Shown: positions 1-8,622, counted from the first letter of the stretch. The stretch is DNA of 31,145 nucleotides from G020350405 sp964513655 (GCA_964513655.1 CAZENQ010000038.1:1-31145); one strand, 5' to 3'. Translations and numbers: made by a program. The notes: generated by a model not told the origin, from the letters alone.

Positions 1-199
1 TTTTCACACTTTGAAACACTTTCCAACACCCCCAACCCCCATTTTTAGCCCAAAAACAAGGGGGACCTTCCACCAATTTCACGCCGTACACTACCCCCAA
101 AACCCTAAAATAGTTCAAAGTGCGGCACAACATCTGCCGCCAAGCATGACACGGAAATGATTCCTTATAAGTCTTTACATTACAAGGAATTAAAAAAAC

Positions 200-272
<73 letters not shown>

Positions 273-285
273 GAAGTAAAAACCA

Positions 286-314
286 ATACTACCAAAGAAA
301 CGAACATCCGGCAA
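286..314 (-). promoter_or_regulatory. Probable promoter of the tRNA-Ala gene
   Basis: On the minus strand TTGCCG (309-314) and TAGTAT (286-291) are separated by exactly 17 nt. They place a start about 7 nt before the mature tRNA 5' end. This is a sigma70-like match read by eye only. Confidence 0.5.
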
Positions 315-381
315 ACAATTTTTTATTTGATAAAAAACCTCTGAATATCATATGTTATCCAGTAATATGGTCCCATATTTC

Positions 382-413
382 AAAGCCTGAGACTTATATC
401 GATAGGCTTTTTT
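382..413 (+). terminator. Weak hairpin, possible bidirectional terminator
   Basis: A 7-bp stem, AAAGCCT (382-388) with AGGCTTT (404-410), is followed by three more T on the plus strand. No plus-strand gene precedes it. It lies downstream of the minus-strand gene at 485-1078, for which the T tract is poorer. It may end that transcript, but the match is weak. Confidence 0.3.
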
Positions 414-484
414 CCATAAGAAGAAAACTTTGGGGCAGAATAATAAGGGTTTGGGTTATTTTCAAAATGCCACTGCTGGACGGA

Positions 485-1078
485 TTACAGACCTCTTAGT
501 ATATATACATACCAACCGGGACACACATATCTCTTACGAATATATCTTAGTTCTATTGTCCGCTCAAAAGGAATTTTATTATCTCCGTTATAGAAATGCC
601 CCTTAGCTTCTATCGTGAATGAAGAACGATGCTTGATAGAGTTTGGCAACGTAATGTAAGCATGGGTATCGATGCCATCAACCATCTGGGTGCTATTGAA
701 GAAGCTTGTCTTAGGATTAGTGTGCTTAACGAGAGTATATGTCCTACCGTTGTCATGCCCAATGTTCAGATGATCGACAACAATTCCATCGGGCCTTTCC
801 TCTTCGTTAACAAAAAAACCTACATGCAGGTTATATGGAAGCTTGTCCGTTGAGACGAACAAAATATATGGAATACCATATTCTGCACCATCTCCATCCA
901 TCCATGCGTACATATATGGTGGATTCGTAACATAATAATTGTTGTCCATGCTATCACCTTGAGGGTGCTTGATACACCAATCGTGGTCCAAGTCGACATG
1001 TATACCCCAAGTAACAAGATACAGAACAGACAGGGCTAACAATGTTATTACGAGAACTTTCTTTGTCTTCTTCGGCAT
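485..1078 (-). CDS. Hypothetical membrane-anchored protein
   Basis: I do not recognise this 197-residue protein. A short basic N-terminus (MPKKTKK) precedes one hydrophobic segment at about residues 8-26, so it is probably a signal anchor with the rest outside the cytoplasm. The remainder is polar and rich in aromatic residues, His and Asp (for example DLDHDW, YYVTNPPYMYAWMDGDG), with few Cys, and looks like a beta-rich extracytoplasmic domain. No catalytic motif is evident. The start ATG has a GGAG about 11 nt upstream. It sits alone between the tRNA and the divergent hyp operon. Base composition is more AT-rich than the hyp genes, which could mean recent acquisition, but this was not quantified. 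Confidence 0.7.
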   Translation of the reverse strand: MPKKTKKVLVITLLALSVLYLVTWGIHVDLDHDWCIKHPQGDSMDNNYYVTNPPYMYAWMDGDGAEYGIPYILFVSTDKLPYNLHVGFFVNEEERPDGIVVDHLNIGHDNGRTYTLVKHTNPKTSFFNSTQMVDGIDTHAYITLPNSIKHRSSFTIEAKGHFYNGDNKIPFERTIELRYIRKRYVCPGWYVYILRGL

Positions 1079-1221
1079 CCCTACAAAATCTCCACAAGAT
1101 TTTATTTAACATAGCTGACCGAATGAATTAGGTCAAGTTTGGTTTCTGCGGTAGTTCTGCCGTTATGTCATAGTATTTTCGATAGAGAACTACAGATAGT
1201 GTAGCCTGGGATTGCTCAAAA

Positions 1222-1250
1222 TTGTCTTATTCCCTGCGATTAGGTATAAT
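1222..1250 (+). promoter_or_regulatory. Probable sigma70-type promoter of the hyp operon
   Basis: TTGTCT (1222-1227) and a perfect TATAAT (1245-1250) are separated by 17 nt. They lie about 50 nt upstream of the hypF start, the only plausible downstream gene. No sigma54-type GG/GC element was seen. Confidence 0.6.
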
Positions 1251-1299
1251 GAATTTCTGAACTTACAGCTATTCTAATTCACATTTTTGGGACTGTGCT

Positions 1300-3606
1300 T
1301 TGATCATAAGGCAACGAATATCACTGACAGGTCGCGTTCAGGGGGTAGGTTTTCGGCCGAGGATCTATTCAATAGCACGGCAGCTGGGGCTTTCCGGTTT
1401 CGTGAATAACGACACAAAGGGAGTAACGATTGAGCTGCAGGGCGAGCAAGAACGGATAGCGGAGTTTTTGCCGCGTCTCAAGGGGCAAGACAAACCGCCA
1501 ATGGCAGAGATAAAGAGCTGCGAAGCCACTGACATAGCTACGGTTGAGGGGGAAGATGAATTCACCATAAAAGCGAGTGAATCTGCGGGGACGGCCTTAT
1601 CAGAGGTAACTCCTGATATTGCAACGTGCGGGGACTGTCTTGCGGAAATGGCAGAAGAACAAGATTTTCGGTATAGGTACCCCTTTATAAACTGCACGAA
1701 TTGCGGGCCACGATATTCGATAGTTAAGACGATTCCGTATGACAGGTGCAATACGACGATGTCAGTTTTCGCCATGTGCGATAAGTGTAACGCTCAGTAT
1801 ACCGATGTTGCTGACAGGCGATTTCATGCCCAGCCTGTTGCATGTGGTGACTGCGGGCCAGGAATAGAACTGACAGACAGTAATGGCAAAACACTCGAGA
1901 CAGATACCGAGAAAGTAATCGCTGATACTGCCCGTCTGCTTCTGGCTGGTAAGATTGTAGCGATAAAGGGCATCGGGGGCTTTCACCTCTCTGTCGATGC
2001 GTTGAATGACGAGGCGGTAAAGAGGCTGCGGGAACGCAAGAGAAGAGACCACAAGCCGTTTGCTATGATGGCTGATTCAATCGCGAAGATAAAAAAATAT
2101 GCGGTCGTGAGCAGATTGGCTGAGGGTGTATTGAGCAGTCCTCAAAGTCCCATTGTTTTGCTGCCAAAGAAGAGAAACTCACCGATAGCACCATCAGTCG
2201 CAGAGGGGGTGGATACATTTGGTTTTATGCTGTGTTATGCACCGTTACACTATCTCTTGTTCGAACAAGAGATAAAGGTTCTAGTGATGACCAGTGGGAA
2301 CATTTCGGATGAGCCTCTTATCTGCAAAAACGAGCGGGCACTGGAGAAGCTGGGCGGCATCGCAGATGCCTTTTTGACGTACGACAGGGAGATTTACCGG
2401 CAGGTTGATGACTCAATTGTGCATTTTATTGATGATGAGCCGGTATTATTGCGGCGTGCGAGGGGATATATGCCATCGCCGATTTTTGTCGAAGAGAAAT
2501 GCAAACAGGACATATTCGCCGCTGGGGCAGATATGAAAAACACCTTCTGCTTCGTAAAACAAAATCAGCTTATCTGCAGCGAACATATAGGCGAGTTGGA
2601 AGACGCGGATGTATATTATCACTACATCGGTTCAGTCAAACATTTGGCTAAACTCTTTGAGGTGGAGCCGAAGGTTGTTGTTTGCGACCTTCATCCAGGG
2701 TATCTGTCGAGACAGTATGCACTTTCAATGCCTGAGGTAAAACTGATTCAGGTCCAGCATCACTGGGCACATGTGGCATCCGTCTTGGCTGAACACGAGC
2801 TCAGAGGGCCTGTGATTGGTCTTGCGTGTGACGGGACGGGCTACGGGACGGATGGGGCGATTTGGGGATGTGAGTGTATGATTGCCTCATTAGATGGTTT
2901 TGAACGGTTCGGGCATTTGGGTTATTACCTCTTGGCCGGTGCGGACAAAGCGAGCAAGGAGGCTATAAGACCGGTGCTGGGGCTGTTGCGGAAAACATAT
3001 GGGGAGGATTTTGAGTTGGAGAAATTCCGATGGCTGCTTGAGCGAATTGAGCCGGACCCACGTAAACAAGAGATTGTATTCGAGCAACTTGAGAAACAGG
3101 TCAACACGATAGAAACTTCGAGTCTGGGTCGAGTTTTTGATGCGGTTTCGGCTATGGTCGGGTTAGGCAGCTACAACCACTTTGAAGCACAACTGCCGAT
3201 GGCCCTCGAAGCAATCGCAGAAAGCGGGGTCAAAGAGCACTATAATTTTGAACTCCGCGCCAGCAACGACGAACCGGTGCATATCGATTTGAGTAAAATG
3301 CTAAAACAGATAGTTGACGACATTCAGAATAATATTAGCAGTGGTGTTATTTCGGCGAAGTTTCACAATTGTCTTGCTGAGGCCCTTCTGGAGATGGCTA
3401 AAAGAGCGAGGGAAAGTAAAAAATTAGATATGGTTGTGTTAAGCGGGGGTGTTTTCTGCAATCGGTATTTGGCAAATCGTCTGGTTTCGCTCTTGCGGAA
3501 AAATGGTTTTGACGTATTATTTAATCGAGATGTCCCGTCGAATGACGGTGGAATATCCGTTGGCCAGGCGGCGATTGGCGCCAATATTATGAATCGGAAG
3601 TCGTGA
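1300..3606 (+). CDS. hypF: Carbamoyltransferase HypF
   Basis: HypF uses carbamoyl phosphate and ATP to make the carbamoyl group that HypE turns into the cyanide ligand of [NiFe]-hydrogenase. All family parts are present in order: an acylphosphatase domain at about residues 1-90 with VQGVGFRP at 13-20; paired zinc fingers at about 110-190 (CGDC, CTNCG, CDKC, CGDCG); a YrdC-like domain at about 205-390; and a Kae1-like domain to the end, with HHWAH near 486, the CDGTGYGTDG loop and SGGVFCN near the C-terminus. The length of 768 residues is normal. The start is TTG at 1300, because no ATG precedes the acylphosphatase motif at a sensible distance; the ribosome-binding site is weak. It is the first gene of hypFCDEAB. 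Confidence 0.97.
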   Translation: MIIRQRISLTGRVQGVGFRPRIYSIARQLGLSGFVNNDTKGVTIELQGEQERIAEFLPRLKGQDKPPMAEIKSCEATDIATVEGEDEFTIKASESAGTALSEVTPDIATCGDCLAEMAEEQDFRYRYPFINCTNCGPRYSIVKTIPYDRCNTTMSVFAMCDKCNAQYTDVADRRFHAQPVACGDCGPGIELTDSNGKTLETDTEKVIADTARLLLAGKIVAIKGIGGFHLSVDALNDEAVKRLRERKRRDHKPFAMMADSIAKIKKYAVVSRLAEGVLSSPQSPIVLLPKKRNSPIAPSVAEGVDTFGFMLCYAPLHYLLFEQEIKVLVMTSGNISDEPLICKNERALEKLGGIADAFLTYDREIYRQVDDSIVHFIDDEPVLLRRARGYMPSPIFVEEKCKQDIFAAGADMKNTFCFVKQNQLICSEHIGELEDADVYYHYIGSVKHLAKLFEVEPKVVVCDLHPGYLSRQYALSMPEVKLIQVQHHWAHVASVLAEHELRGPVIGLACDGTGYGTDGAIWGCECMIASLDGFERFGHLGYYLLAGADKASKEAIRPVLGLLRKTYGEDFELEKFRWLLERIEPDPRKQEIVFEQLEKQVNTIETSSLGRVFDAVSAMVGLGSYNHFEAQLPMALEAIAESGVKEHYNFELRASNDEPVHIDLSKMLKQIVDDIQNNISSGVISAKFHNCLAEALLEMAKRARESKKLDMVVLSGGVFCNRYLANRLVSLLRKNGFDVLFNRDVPSNDGGISVGQAAIGANIMNRKS

Positions 3607-3625
3607 TGTAAGCAAGAGACGTATT

Positions 3626-3868
3626 ATGTGTCTGGCGATACCAGCGAGGATAATTGAGTTAGAGGGAGACAGGGCGGTAGTTGACGCGATGGGCAACCGC
3701 TGGAAGGCCAAGACCACTCTGCTACCGAAAGCGAAACTAGGTGATTTGGTGCTGATACATGCAGGTTTTGCCATTTCGATTGTTGACGAAGAAGAAGCGA
3801 AGAAGACTTGGCAGCTTATCGCAGAGATTAACGATTTCAGAGATACGCCGAACAAAGTTTCGGGATAG
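3626..3868 (+). CDS. hypC: Hydrogenase maturation chaperone HypC
   Basis: HypC carries the Fe(CN)2CO unit with HypD and delivers it to the hydrogenase large subunit. This 80-residue protein begins with the invariant MCLAIP. Cys2, exposed once Met1 is removed, is the ligand that contacts HypD and the hydrogenase precursor. The length is typical of the HypC/HupF family. It starts 19 nt after hypF and is followed 12 nt later by hypD, the usual partner order. Confidence 0.97.
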   Translation: MCLAIPARIIELEGDRAVVDAMGNRWKAKTTLLPKAKLGDLVLIHAGFAISIVDEEEAKKTWQLIAEINDFRDTPNKVSG

Positions 3869-3880
3869 ATACAGGGAATT

Positions 3881-4957
3881 ATGCTTGAGCAAATTTATAA
3901 AGCCCAGCGTCTTATGGATGCGGCCTGCAAGAAGATGGGTCGTCCAATCAATATAATGGAGGTCTGCGGGACTCATACGGTTTCTATCTTCCGCAACGGC
4001 ATAAGGCCGACTCTACCAAAGAGATTAAAACTTCTGTCCGGCCCGGGCTGCCCGGTCTGTGTTACCGACCAGAGCTATATTGATAGTGTGCTACAACTGG
4101 CGGACCACGATGACTGTCTGATTGCTACCTACGGTGATATGATTCGTGTTCCCGGTAAAAGCGGTTCGCTTGAGACAAAGCAATCAAGCACTAATGTCAA
4201 GATTGTTCTCAGCAGCGAAGACGCCCTGCAGCTGGCGAAAGACATTCCCGACAAAACGGTTGTATTTGTTGCGGTCGGTTTCGAAACGACGGCGCCGGCC
4301 ACGGCGGTGGCGGTGAAAGAAGCGGCGGCGGAGGGGGTTGATAATTTCTGCATTTTGAGCGGACATAAACTCGTTGTTCCGGCGATGCGAACGCTGCTGT
4401 CCGAAAAGAACCATAATATAGATGCGTTTCTATGTCCCGGGCATGTCAGTGTGATAATCGGTTTTGGCGCCTTTGCCGAGATAGTTGAGGGTTTCGGCCG
4501 GCCCTGCGTGGTGGCGGGTTTTGAGCCACTGCAAATAATCGAAGGGCTGGGTGCGATTTGTCAACAGCTTGCCGAGGGCAAAGCCAAAGTACAATCAATA
4601 TACACGGCGGTGGTGACCAAGCAGGGTAATACGACTGCACAAAAAATTATTGGCGAGTGCTTTGAGGCGGCGGACGGGTATTGGCGAGGTTTAGGGCTGA
4701 TAGAAAAAAGCACGCTGAAGCTAAAAGATAAGTACAGCCGATTCGATGCGGTGCGGCGATTTGACATCAGCGAAATACCGGCCGAAGACAAAAGCGGCTG
4801 TCGATGCGGGGAAGTTCTTTGCGGGCTGATAGAACCGCCTGAATGCAAGTTGTTCGAAAAGACCTGTACACCTGATACTGCAGTCGGGCCGTGCATGGTA
4901 AGTTCGGAAGGGACCTGTGCCGCGTGGTTCAAGTATGGCCGGGAGAGGTGCAGGTGA
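3881..4957 (+). CDS. hypD: Hydrogenase maturation iron-sulfur protein HypD
   Basis: HypD is the scaffold on which the iron centre receives its CN and CO ligands. The 358-residue product has the diagnostic motifs: CGTH with Cys29, GPGCPVC with Cys57 and Cys60, FETTAPATA, and GHVSVIIG. The C-terminal cysteine set, including CRCGEVLCG and a Cys-rich tail, binds a [4Fe-4S] cluster. The stop TGA overlaps the GTG start of hypE by three bases (GTGA at 4954-4957), which indicates translational coupling. Confidence 0.97.
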   Translation: MLEQIYKAQRLMDAACKKMGRPINIMEVCGTHTVSIFRNGIRPTLPKRLKLLSGPGCPVCVTDQSYIDSVLQLADHDDCLIATYGDMIRVPGKSGSLETKQSSTNVKIVLSSEDALQLAKDIPDKTVVFVAVGFETTAPATAVAVKEAAAEGVDNFCILSGHKLVVPAMRTLLSEKNHNIDAFLCPGHVSVIIGFGAFAEIVEGFGRPCVVAGFEPLQIIEGLGAICQQLAEGKAKVQSIYTAVVTKQGNTTAQKIIGECFEAADGYWRGLGLIEKSTLKLKDKYSRFDAVRRFDISEIPAEDKSGCRCGEVLCGLIEPPECKLFEKTCTPDTAVGPCMVSSEGTCAAWFKYGRERCR

Positions 4958-5976
4958 CAAAAGAAAGACGCGATAGAATCTTACTGGCGCACGGCGGCGG
5001 AGGCCGATTGACTGATGAGTTAATCCGGCACCATATTCTGCCAAGGCTTAACAACGACACTCTTGCTGAATTAGCCGATTCGGCAAAGCTAAATCTTGAT
5101 TCAAAGCTGGTGTGTTTTACAACGGACAGCTACGTTGTCAAGCCATTGTTTTTTAACGGGGGAGATATTGGTAAACTCGCCGTCTGCGGGACGATAAATG
5201 ACTTGGCTGTCGCCGGGTCGGAGCCTGCTGCGCTGTCACTGTCTTTGATAATTGAAGAGGGTTTTGAATTTGAACTGTTAGAGAAGATTTTAGCCGGTAT
5301 CAGTGAAGCAGCCCGGGCAAACGGGGTTGATATTGTCACAGGCGACATCAAGACAGTTGAGGCCGGTGCAGCGGACAAAATCTTCATAAACACGGCGGGG
5401 ATTGGGACGCGATTAGACGACGCAGATTTGGGCCTCAATAGAATCGCAGTCGGCGACAAAATCATTATCAACGGCACGATTGGCGACCACGGGATGACCA
5501 TTATCTCGCAGCGGGAAGGTATTAAATTCCAATCACAGTTGAAAAGTGACTGCGCGGGCCTGGCAGGACTAACGTGCGAACTACTCCGAAATACAGAGGG
5601 CGTGAAATTTATGCGTGACCCGACCCGCGGGGGCTTAGCAGCAACACTTAACGAAATCTCAAGGGGCAGCGGTTTAAGTGTCGAAATTCGCGAGGCCGAT
5701 ATTCCAATCAACCCAACAGTGCAAGCGGCGGCTGATATGCTCGGTTTTGATATACTCAACATTGCAAACGAAGGCAAATTTGTTGCAATTGTCTCGCGTG
5801 AATCGGTAGACGACTGCCTGAACATATGCAGAAAGCATCCTTTGGGCAAAGAGGCAAGTACAATCGGTGAGATCGTAGAAACCGTGGACGCGCCGGTAGT
5901 AGAGCTGGTAACCAAGATTGGCGGCAAGAGGATTGTTCAGATGCCCTATGGACGTGAACTGCCGAGGATATGCTGA
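4954..5976 (+). CDS. hypE: Carbamoyl dehydratase HypE
   Basis: HypE accepts the carbamoyl group from HypF on its C-terminal cysteine and dehydrates it with ATP to a thiocyanate that donates cyanide. The protein has the ATP-binding AHGGGG near the start, a PurM/AIR-synthase-like fold with the DPTRGGLA motif, and it ends exactly in PRIC, the catalytic C-terminus. I place the start at GTG 4954, giving 340 residues. It overlaps the hypD stop and is preceded by GGGAGAGG, and HypE proteins begin only a few residues before the AHGGGG motif. A longer reading from ATG 4891 would add 21 residues that only mirror hypD. Confidence 0.95.
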   Translation: MTKERRDRILLAHGGGGRLTDELIRHHILPRLNNDTLAELADSAKLNLDSKLVCFTTDSYVVKPLFFNGGDIGKLAVCGTINDLAVAGSEPAALSLSLIIEEGFEFELLEKILAGISEAARANGVDIVTGDIKTVEAGAADKIFINTAGIGTRLDDADLGLNRIAVGDKIIINGTIGDHGMTIISQREGIKFQSQLKSDCAGLAGLTCELLRNTEGVKFMRDPTRGGLAATLNEISRGSGLSVEIREADIPINPTVQAAADMLGFDILNIANEGKFVAIVSRESVDDCLNICRKHPLGKEASTIGEIVETVDAPVVELVTKIGGKRIVQMPYGRELPRIC

Positions 5977-6320
5977 TGCACGAGACGATGGTGGCAGAAA
6001 GCCTGCTGGCGACAATTTCAGATCAAGCAAGGAAACAAAACGCGAAGCCTCTCAGCGCCAAGATTAGCTGCGGGATGCTTAACGCTGTCAATGACGAAGT
6101 TCTTTGTTTTGCTTTCGACGCTATTGCGAAAGGCACGAGCTGCGAAGGTATAAGGCTGGAGATAGAGCATAAGCTGATGCAGGGGCAGTGCAAGAAGTGC
6201 AACGAACGCTTTGACTTTAAGCTAAATTGTCCGAAATGCCCGAAGTGCGATAGCGAAGAGTTCGATCTATTACCGGATGCGCCTTTGCTGTTAGAGCAGA
6301 TAGAATTCGAGATGGAGTGA
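5976..6320 (+). CDS. hypA: Hydrogenase/urease nickel chaperone HypA
   Basis: HypA delivers nickel with HypB to the hydrogenase large subunit. I start it at ATG 5976, which gives the invariant MHE N-terminus whose His2 is the nickel ligand; an upstream in-frame ATG at 5970 would bury it. The start overlaps the hypE stop in TGATG. The structural zinc site is visible as CKKC followed by CPKC after about 13 residues. The length is 114 residues, normal for the family. Confidence 0.95.
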   Translation: MHETMVAESLLATISDQARKQNAKPLSAKISCGMLNAVNDEVLCFAFDAIAKGTSCEGIRLEIEHKLMQGQCKKCNERFDFKLNCPKCPKCDSEEFDLLPDAPLLLEQIEFEME

Positions 6321-6324
6321 TTAG

Positions 6325-6999
6325 ATGAGTAAAAAAATTGATGTTGGCAAAAGGATTCTCAGTGCGAATGAGCAATACGCTCTTAAAAACAGCCAACTAC
6401 TGGGCGAGCAGAAAAAGTTGTGCGTGAATATAATATCGTCTCCCGGGTCGGGTAAGACAACGATTTTGGCCAGGACCATAAGGGACGTGAAGGACAAGAT
6501 TAGGATCGGTGTTATCGAAGGCGACATCCAAACGGATTTAGACGCTGAAAGAATCAGAGCAACGGAGGCGCCGGTGGTCCAGATAGAGACGGGCGGCTCT
6601 TGCCATTTATCGGCAGCACAGGTAAGCGGCGCATTAGAGAAGCTGCCAGTAAATGAGCTGGACTTGATTTTTATAGAGAACGTGGGCAATTTGGTTTGCC
6701 CATCGGCCTTCGAACTGGGCGAGAGCGGCAAGATAGTTGTGCTGTCGGTTGCGGAGGGAGATGATAAGCCGGTCAAATACCCCGCTATTTTTGCAAAGTC
6801 AAAGGTGCTGCTTATAAACAAAATTGACCTGCTGGAGGTGGGGGCCCAGGTTGACTTTGATGTTGAACGGGTAAGAACTGATGCACGCAAATTAAATAAG
6901 GGGATTGAAATTTTTCCTATATCGGCCCAAACCGGTGAGGGTATGAATCGCTGGTACGACTGGCTTGTAGAATCGGTAAAAGACCTACAAGTGGATTAG
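6325..6999 (+). CDS. hypB: Hydrogenase nickel-incorporation GTPase HypB
   Basis: HypB is the SIMIBI-class GTPase that drives nickel transfer from HypA. The 224-residue protein has the P-loop SPGSGKTT at 39-46, the metal-site motif GGSCHL (Cys93-His94) at the dimer interface, and the guanine-specificity motif NKIDLL. It lacks the N-terminal CxxCGC site and the His-rich stretch found in some HypB proteins, so it is the short, non-storage form. It starts 4 nt after hypA and closes the operon. Its stop codon (6997-6999) is immediately followed by the stop of the convergent nadD. Confidence 0.96.
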   Translation: MSKKIDVGKRILSANEQYALKNSQLLGEQKKLCVNIISSPGSGKTTILARTIRDVKDKIRIGVIEGDIQTDLDAERIRATEAPVVQIETGGSCHLSAAQVSGALEKLPVNELDLIFIENVGNLVCPSAFELGESGKIVVLSVAEGDDKPVKYPAIFAKSKVLLINKIDLLEVGAQVDFDVERVRTDARKLNKGIEIFPISAQTGEGMNRWYDWLVESVKDLQVD

Positions 7000-7632
7000 T
7001 TAATTTTTAGGCTTCGAACGGTAGAGGCCATGCTCTCGGATATAGTCAGCGACCGAAGGGTGGAGCATATCGGTTACATCTTGGCCGGCGGCTAATCTGT
7101 GTCGGATTTCGGTGCTGCTGATATCAATCAGTGGCGTCTGAATAACATTTTGTTGTAGTTTTTGGACCCGCTGCAGGCCCCAGATGTGAGTGAATTTGGT
7201 GAAATCCGGGGCTTTACAGCCGGCCCTGTACATCGCACAGACATTACATTGGTCTATCAATTCGACGATTCGATACCAGCGCGGCAGCTCATTGATGGTA
7301 TCCGCACCCACAAGCCAGTAGAGCGAAGTTTCACTGCCGAAATCGGTCTGAAATTTTCTGACGGTCTCGATGGTGTAACCGGGTTCGGCCTTTTTCAGCT
7401 CGCAGTCGTTTAGCTGAAACTTCTCATTTTCGGTGATTGCAAGAGTTATCATTTTAACGCGGTCATCATCACCTGCTTCAGGAAAGGTATCCTTTAGCGG
7501 TGAGCGTCTTGCGGGGATGAAAACCATTTTCTCTGCGCGGATATGTTCTGCGGCGACAGCGGCGACAGTAGTATGACCAAGATGAATCGGGTCAAACGTA
7601 CCACCAAACAAAGCTATTGTTCTTTCCGTCAT
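7000..7632 (-). CDS. nadD: Nicotinate-nucleotide adenylyltransferase
   Basis: NadD adenylates nicotinate mononucleotide to deamido-NAD in NAD synthesis. The N-terminus carries the nucleotidyltransferase signature GGTFDPIHLGH, and the C-terminal region has the second signature around ISSTEIRHRL. The length is 210 residues from ATG 7632. A TTG two codons upstream is possible but less likely, and no good ribosome-binding site favours it. The gene converges on hypB with no spacer, so no terminator fits between them. Confidence 0.95.
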   Translation of the reverse strand: MTERTIALFGGTFDPIHLGHTTVAAVAAEHIRAEKMVFIPARRSPLKDTFPEAGDDDRVKMITLAITENEKFQLNDCELKKAEPGYTIETVRKFQTDFGSETSLYWLVGADTINELPRWYRIVELIDQCNVCAMYRAGCKAPDFTKFTHIWGLQRVQKLQQNVIQTPLIDISSTEIRHRLAAGQDVTDMLHPSVADYIREHGLYRSKPKN

Positions 7633-8200
7633 AAACAATTAACAAGTAAACTGTTTGATACTTGTAAAAATATTACAAAAGAAATTACAAAAAAACAAAA
7701 ATTTTTATGAACACACAAATTTTATAAACAGCCAACGGTTTGCACTATCAAGTTAAACTTTTATTTAATTGTTCTACGCTTCGCAACAAGTAAAGAACTC
7801 ATACAATTATAAAGATGAGATTATTGCTTTGGCAACGGAAAGATGTAAAACCGGTCTATAAGTGCGAATAAACGGCATCAACACATATAATCACAATAAA
7901 CAATAGTACGGGCTGAGTAAACACTTTAGCTGCAATCAAAGAACAAACAGAAAGTTTCACCACAACAAAACAAGTGGTATCGTTTAACAAAAGAGTATGA
8001 TAAACAATACGACGAGTTATGTAAAACATTGATGTTAGAAAAATTTATGAAGAATTTTTTAACATTTGGACGATAAAAATATAGAAAAAGTGAAAAACCT
8101 TTTGCATAATCTGTTTGACATATTTTTGAAAAGTAAATTACTGTTTTGGAGTTAACCTAAACAAAGGATTTTTAGCCAGCCAAAAGGAGGTGATAAAATA
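7633..8200. other. AT-rich intergenic region without a recognised gene
   Basis: About 570 nt with no credible reading frame on either strand and many A/T runs. It must hold the minus-strand nadD promoter. A perfect TTGACA at 8115-8120 may be the -35 box for the small Lys-rich gene at 8201, but the matching -10 is poor (TTACTG at 17 nt). I see no repeat array, tRNA or known riboswitch. Confidence 0.6.
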
Positions 8201-8311
8201 ATGGCAAAGAAGAAGAAAAAAGCTAAGAAGAAAAAAGCTAAGAAGAAAAAAGCAACAAAAAAGAAAAAGGCCACAAAAAGGAAAAAGGCCAAAAAGAAAA
8301 AGAAAAGGTAG
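8201..8311 (+). CDS. Very basic 36-residue Lys/Ala-rich peptide, histone-H1-tail-like
   Basis: Reading from ATG 8201 gives 36 residues: 26 Lys, 6 Ala (5 of them in AKKKK-type repeats), 2 Thr, 2 Arg and the initiator Met. The repeat unit is K(4)A or K(4)AT. An unusually strong ribosome-binding site, AGGAGGTGAT, stands 7 nt before the ATG, and a perfect hairpin terminator follows 60 nt after the stop, so I take it as a real gene despite its size and low complexity. Codons mix AAG and AAA, as expected of coding sequence rather than a slipped homopolymer. By composition it resembles the C-terminal tail of bacterial H1/Hc1-like proteins and probably binds DNA or RNA, but it has no folded domain. 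Function is inferred from composition only. Confidence 0.65.
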   Translation: MAKKKKKAKKKKAKKKKATKKKKATKRKKAKKKKKR

Positions 8312-8373
8312 CATAACAACTTAGCCAAAAGCCTGTTTGTATGACACCTGATGAAATTTGGCAAGCTACGCAA

Positions 8374-8412
8374 AAATGGAAGGTTCTGTCGTGAGGTAGA
8401 ACCTTCCATTTT
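8374..8412 (+). terminator. Intrinsic terminator after the Lys-rich peptide gene
   Basis: A perfect 14-bp stem, AAATGGAAGGTTCT (8374-8387) with AGAACCTTCCATTT (8398-8411), has a 10-nt loop and is followed by T and an AT-only stretch. The A-run on the other side means it could also stop minus-strand transcription. Confidence 0.8.
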
Positions 8413-8420
8413 ATATATAT

Positions 8421-8622
8421 CGAGGAGCGGTGGTGTATTTCTCAACCTACATGGCCGGGGGTTCATCAACTGCATGTCAAGACACCTAAACGTTCCTTAT
8501 TGAAACCGGACTTGGTCCCAAAATGCGGACACTTCGGTGGGGGTGCTGGAGGCCCCCGAACCTGTTCTATAAGCCAAGCAAGCAACGTGACTTACGCAGG
8601 GAAACTGGGTGGACTATCCTCT
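8421..8622 (+). ncRNA. Candidate structured RNA, family not recognised
   Basis: This 200-nt stretch has no reading frame and is GC-richer than its surroundings. On the plus strand it folds by eye into several helices. GAGGA (8422-8426) pairs with TCCTC (8617-8621) to close the element. GGTGT (8432-8436) pairs with ACACC (8482-8486), enclosing ACATG/CATGT (8449-8453, 8473-8477) and GGTT/AACT around a CATC loop. CUUGG (8511-8515) pairs with CCAAG (8574-8578), enclosing GTCC/GGAC and GGGGGT/GCCCCC (8539-8544, 8552-8557). Several pairs are G-U and would be broken on the minus strand, which favours the plus strand. It lies after a terminator and before the lysA promoter, so it is probably a separate transcript. 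It does not match the lysine riboswitch, RNase P, SRP RNA or tmRNA cores I know; 6S RNA is possible by size but not shown. Confidence 0.4.

Noticed and set aside
5130..5927. Long antisense frame of 265 codons
   Set aside because: It lies wholly inside hypE, is Ser/Pro-rich as expected of a mirror frame, and has no recognisable domain.
8152..8475. Minus-strand frame of 107 codons rich in Phe
   Set aside because: It is the antisense of the Lys-rich peptide gene and spans the terminator hairpin; the Phe runs are just reversed Lys codons.
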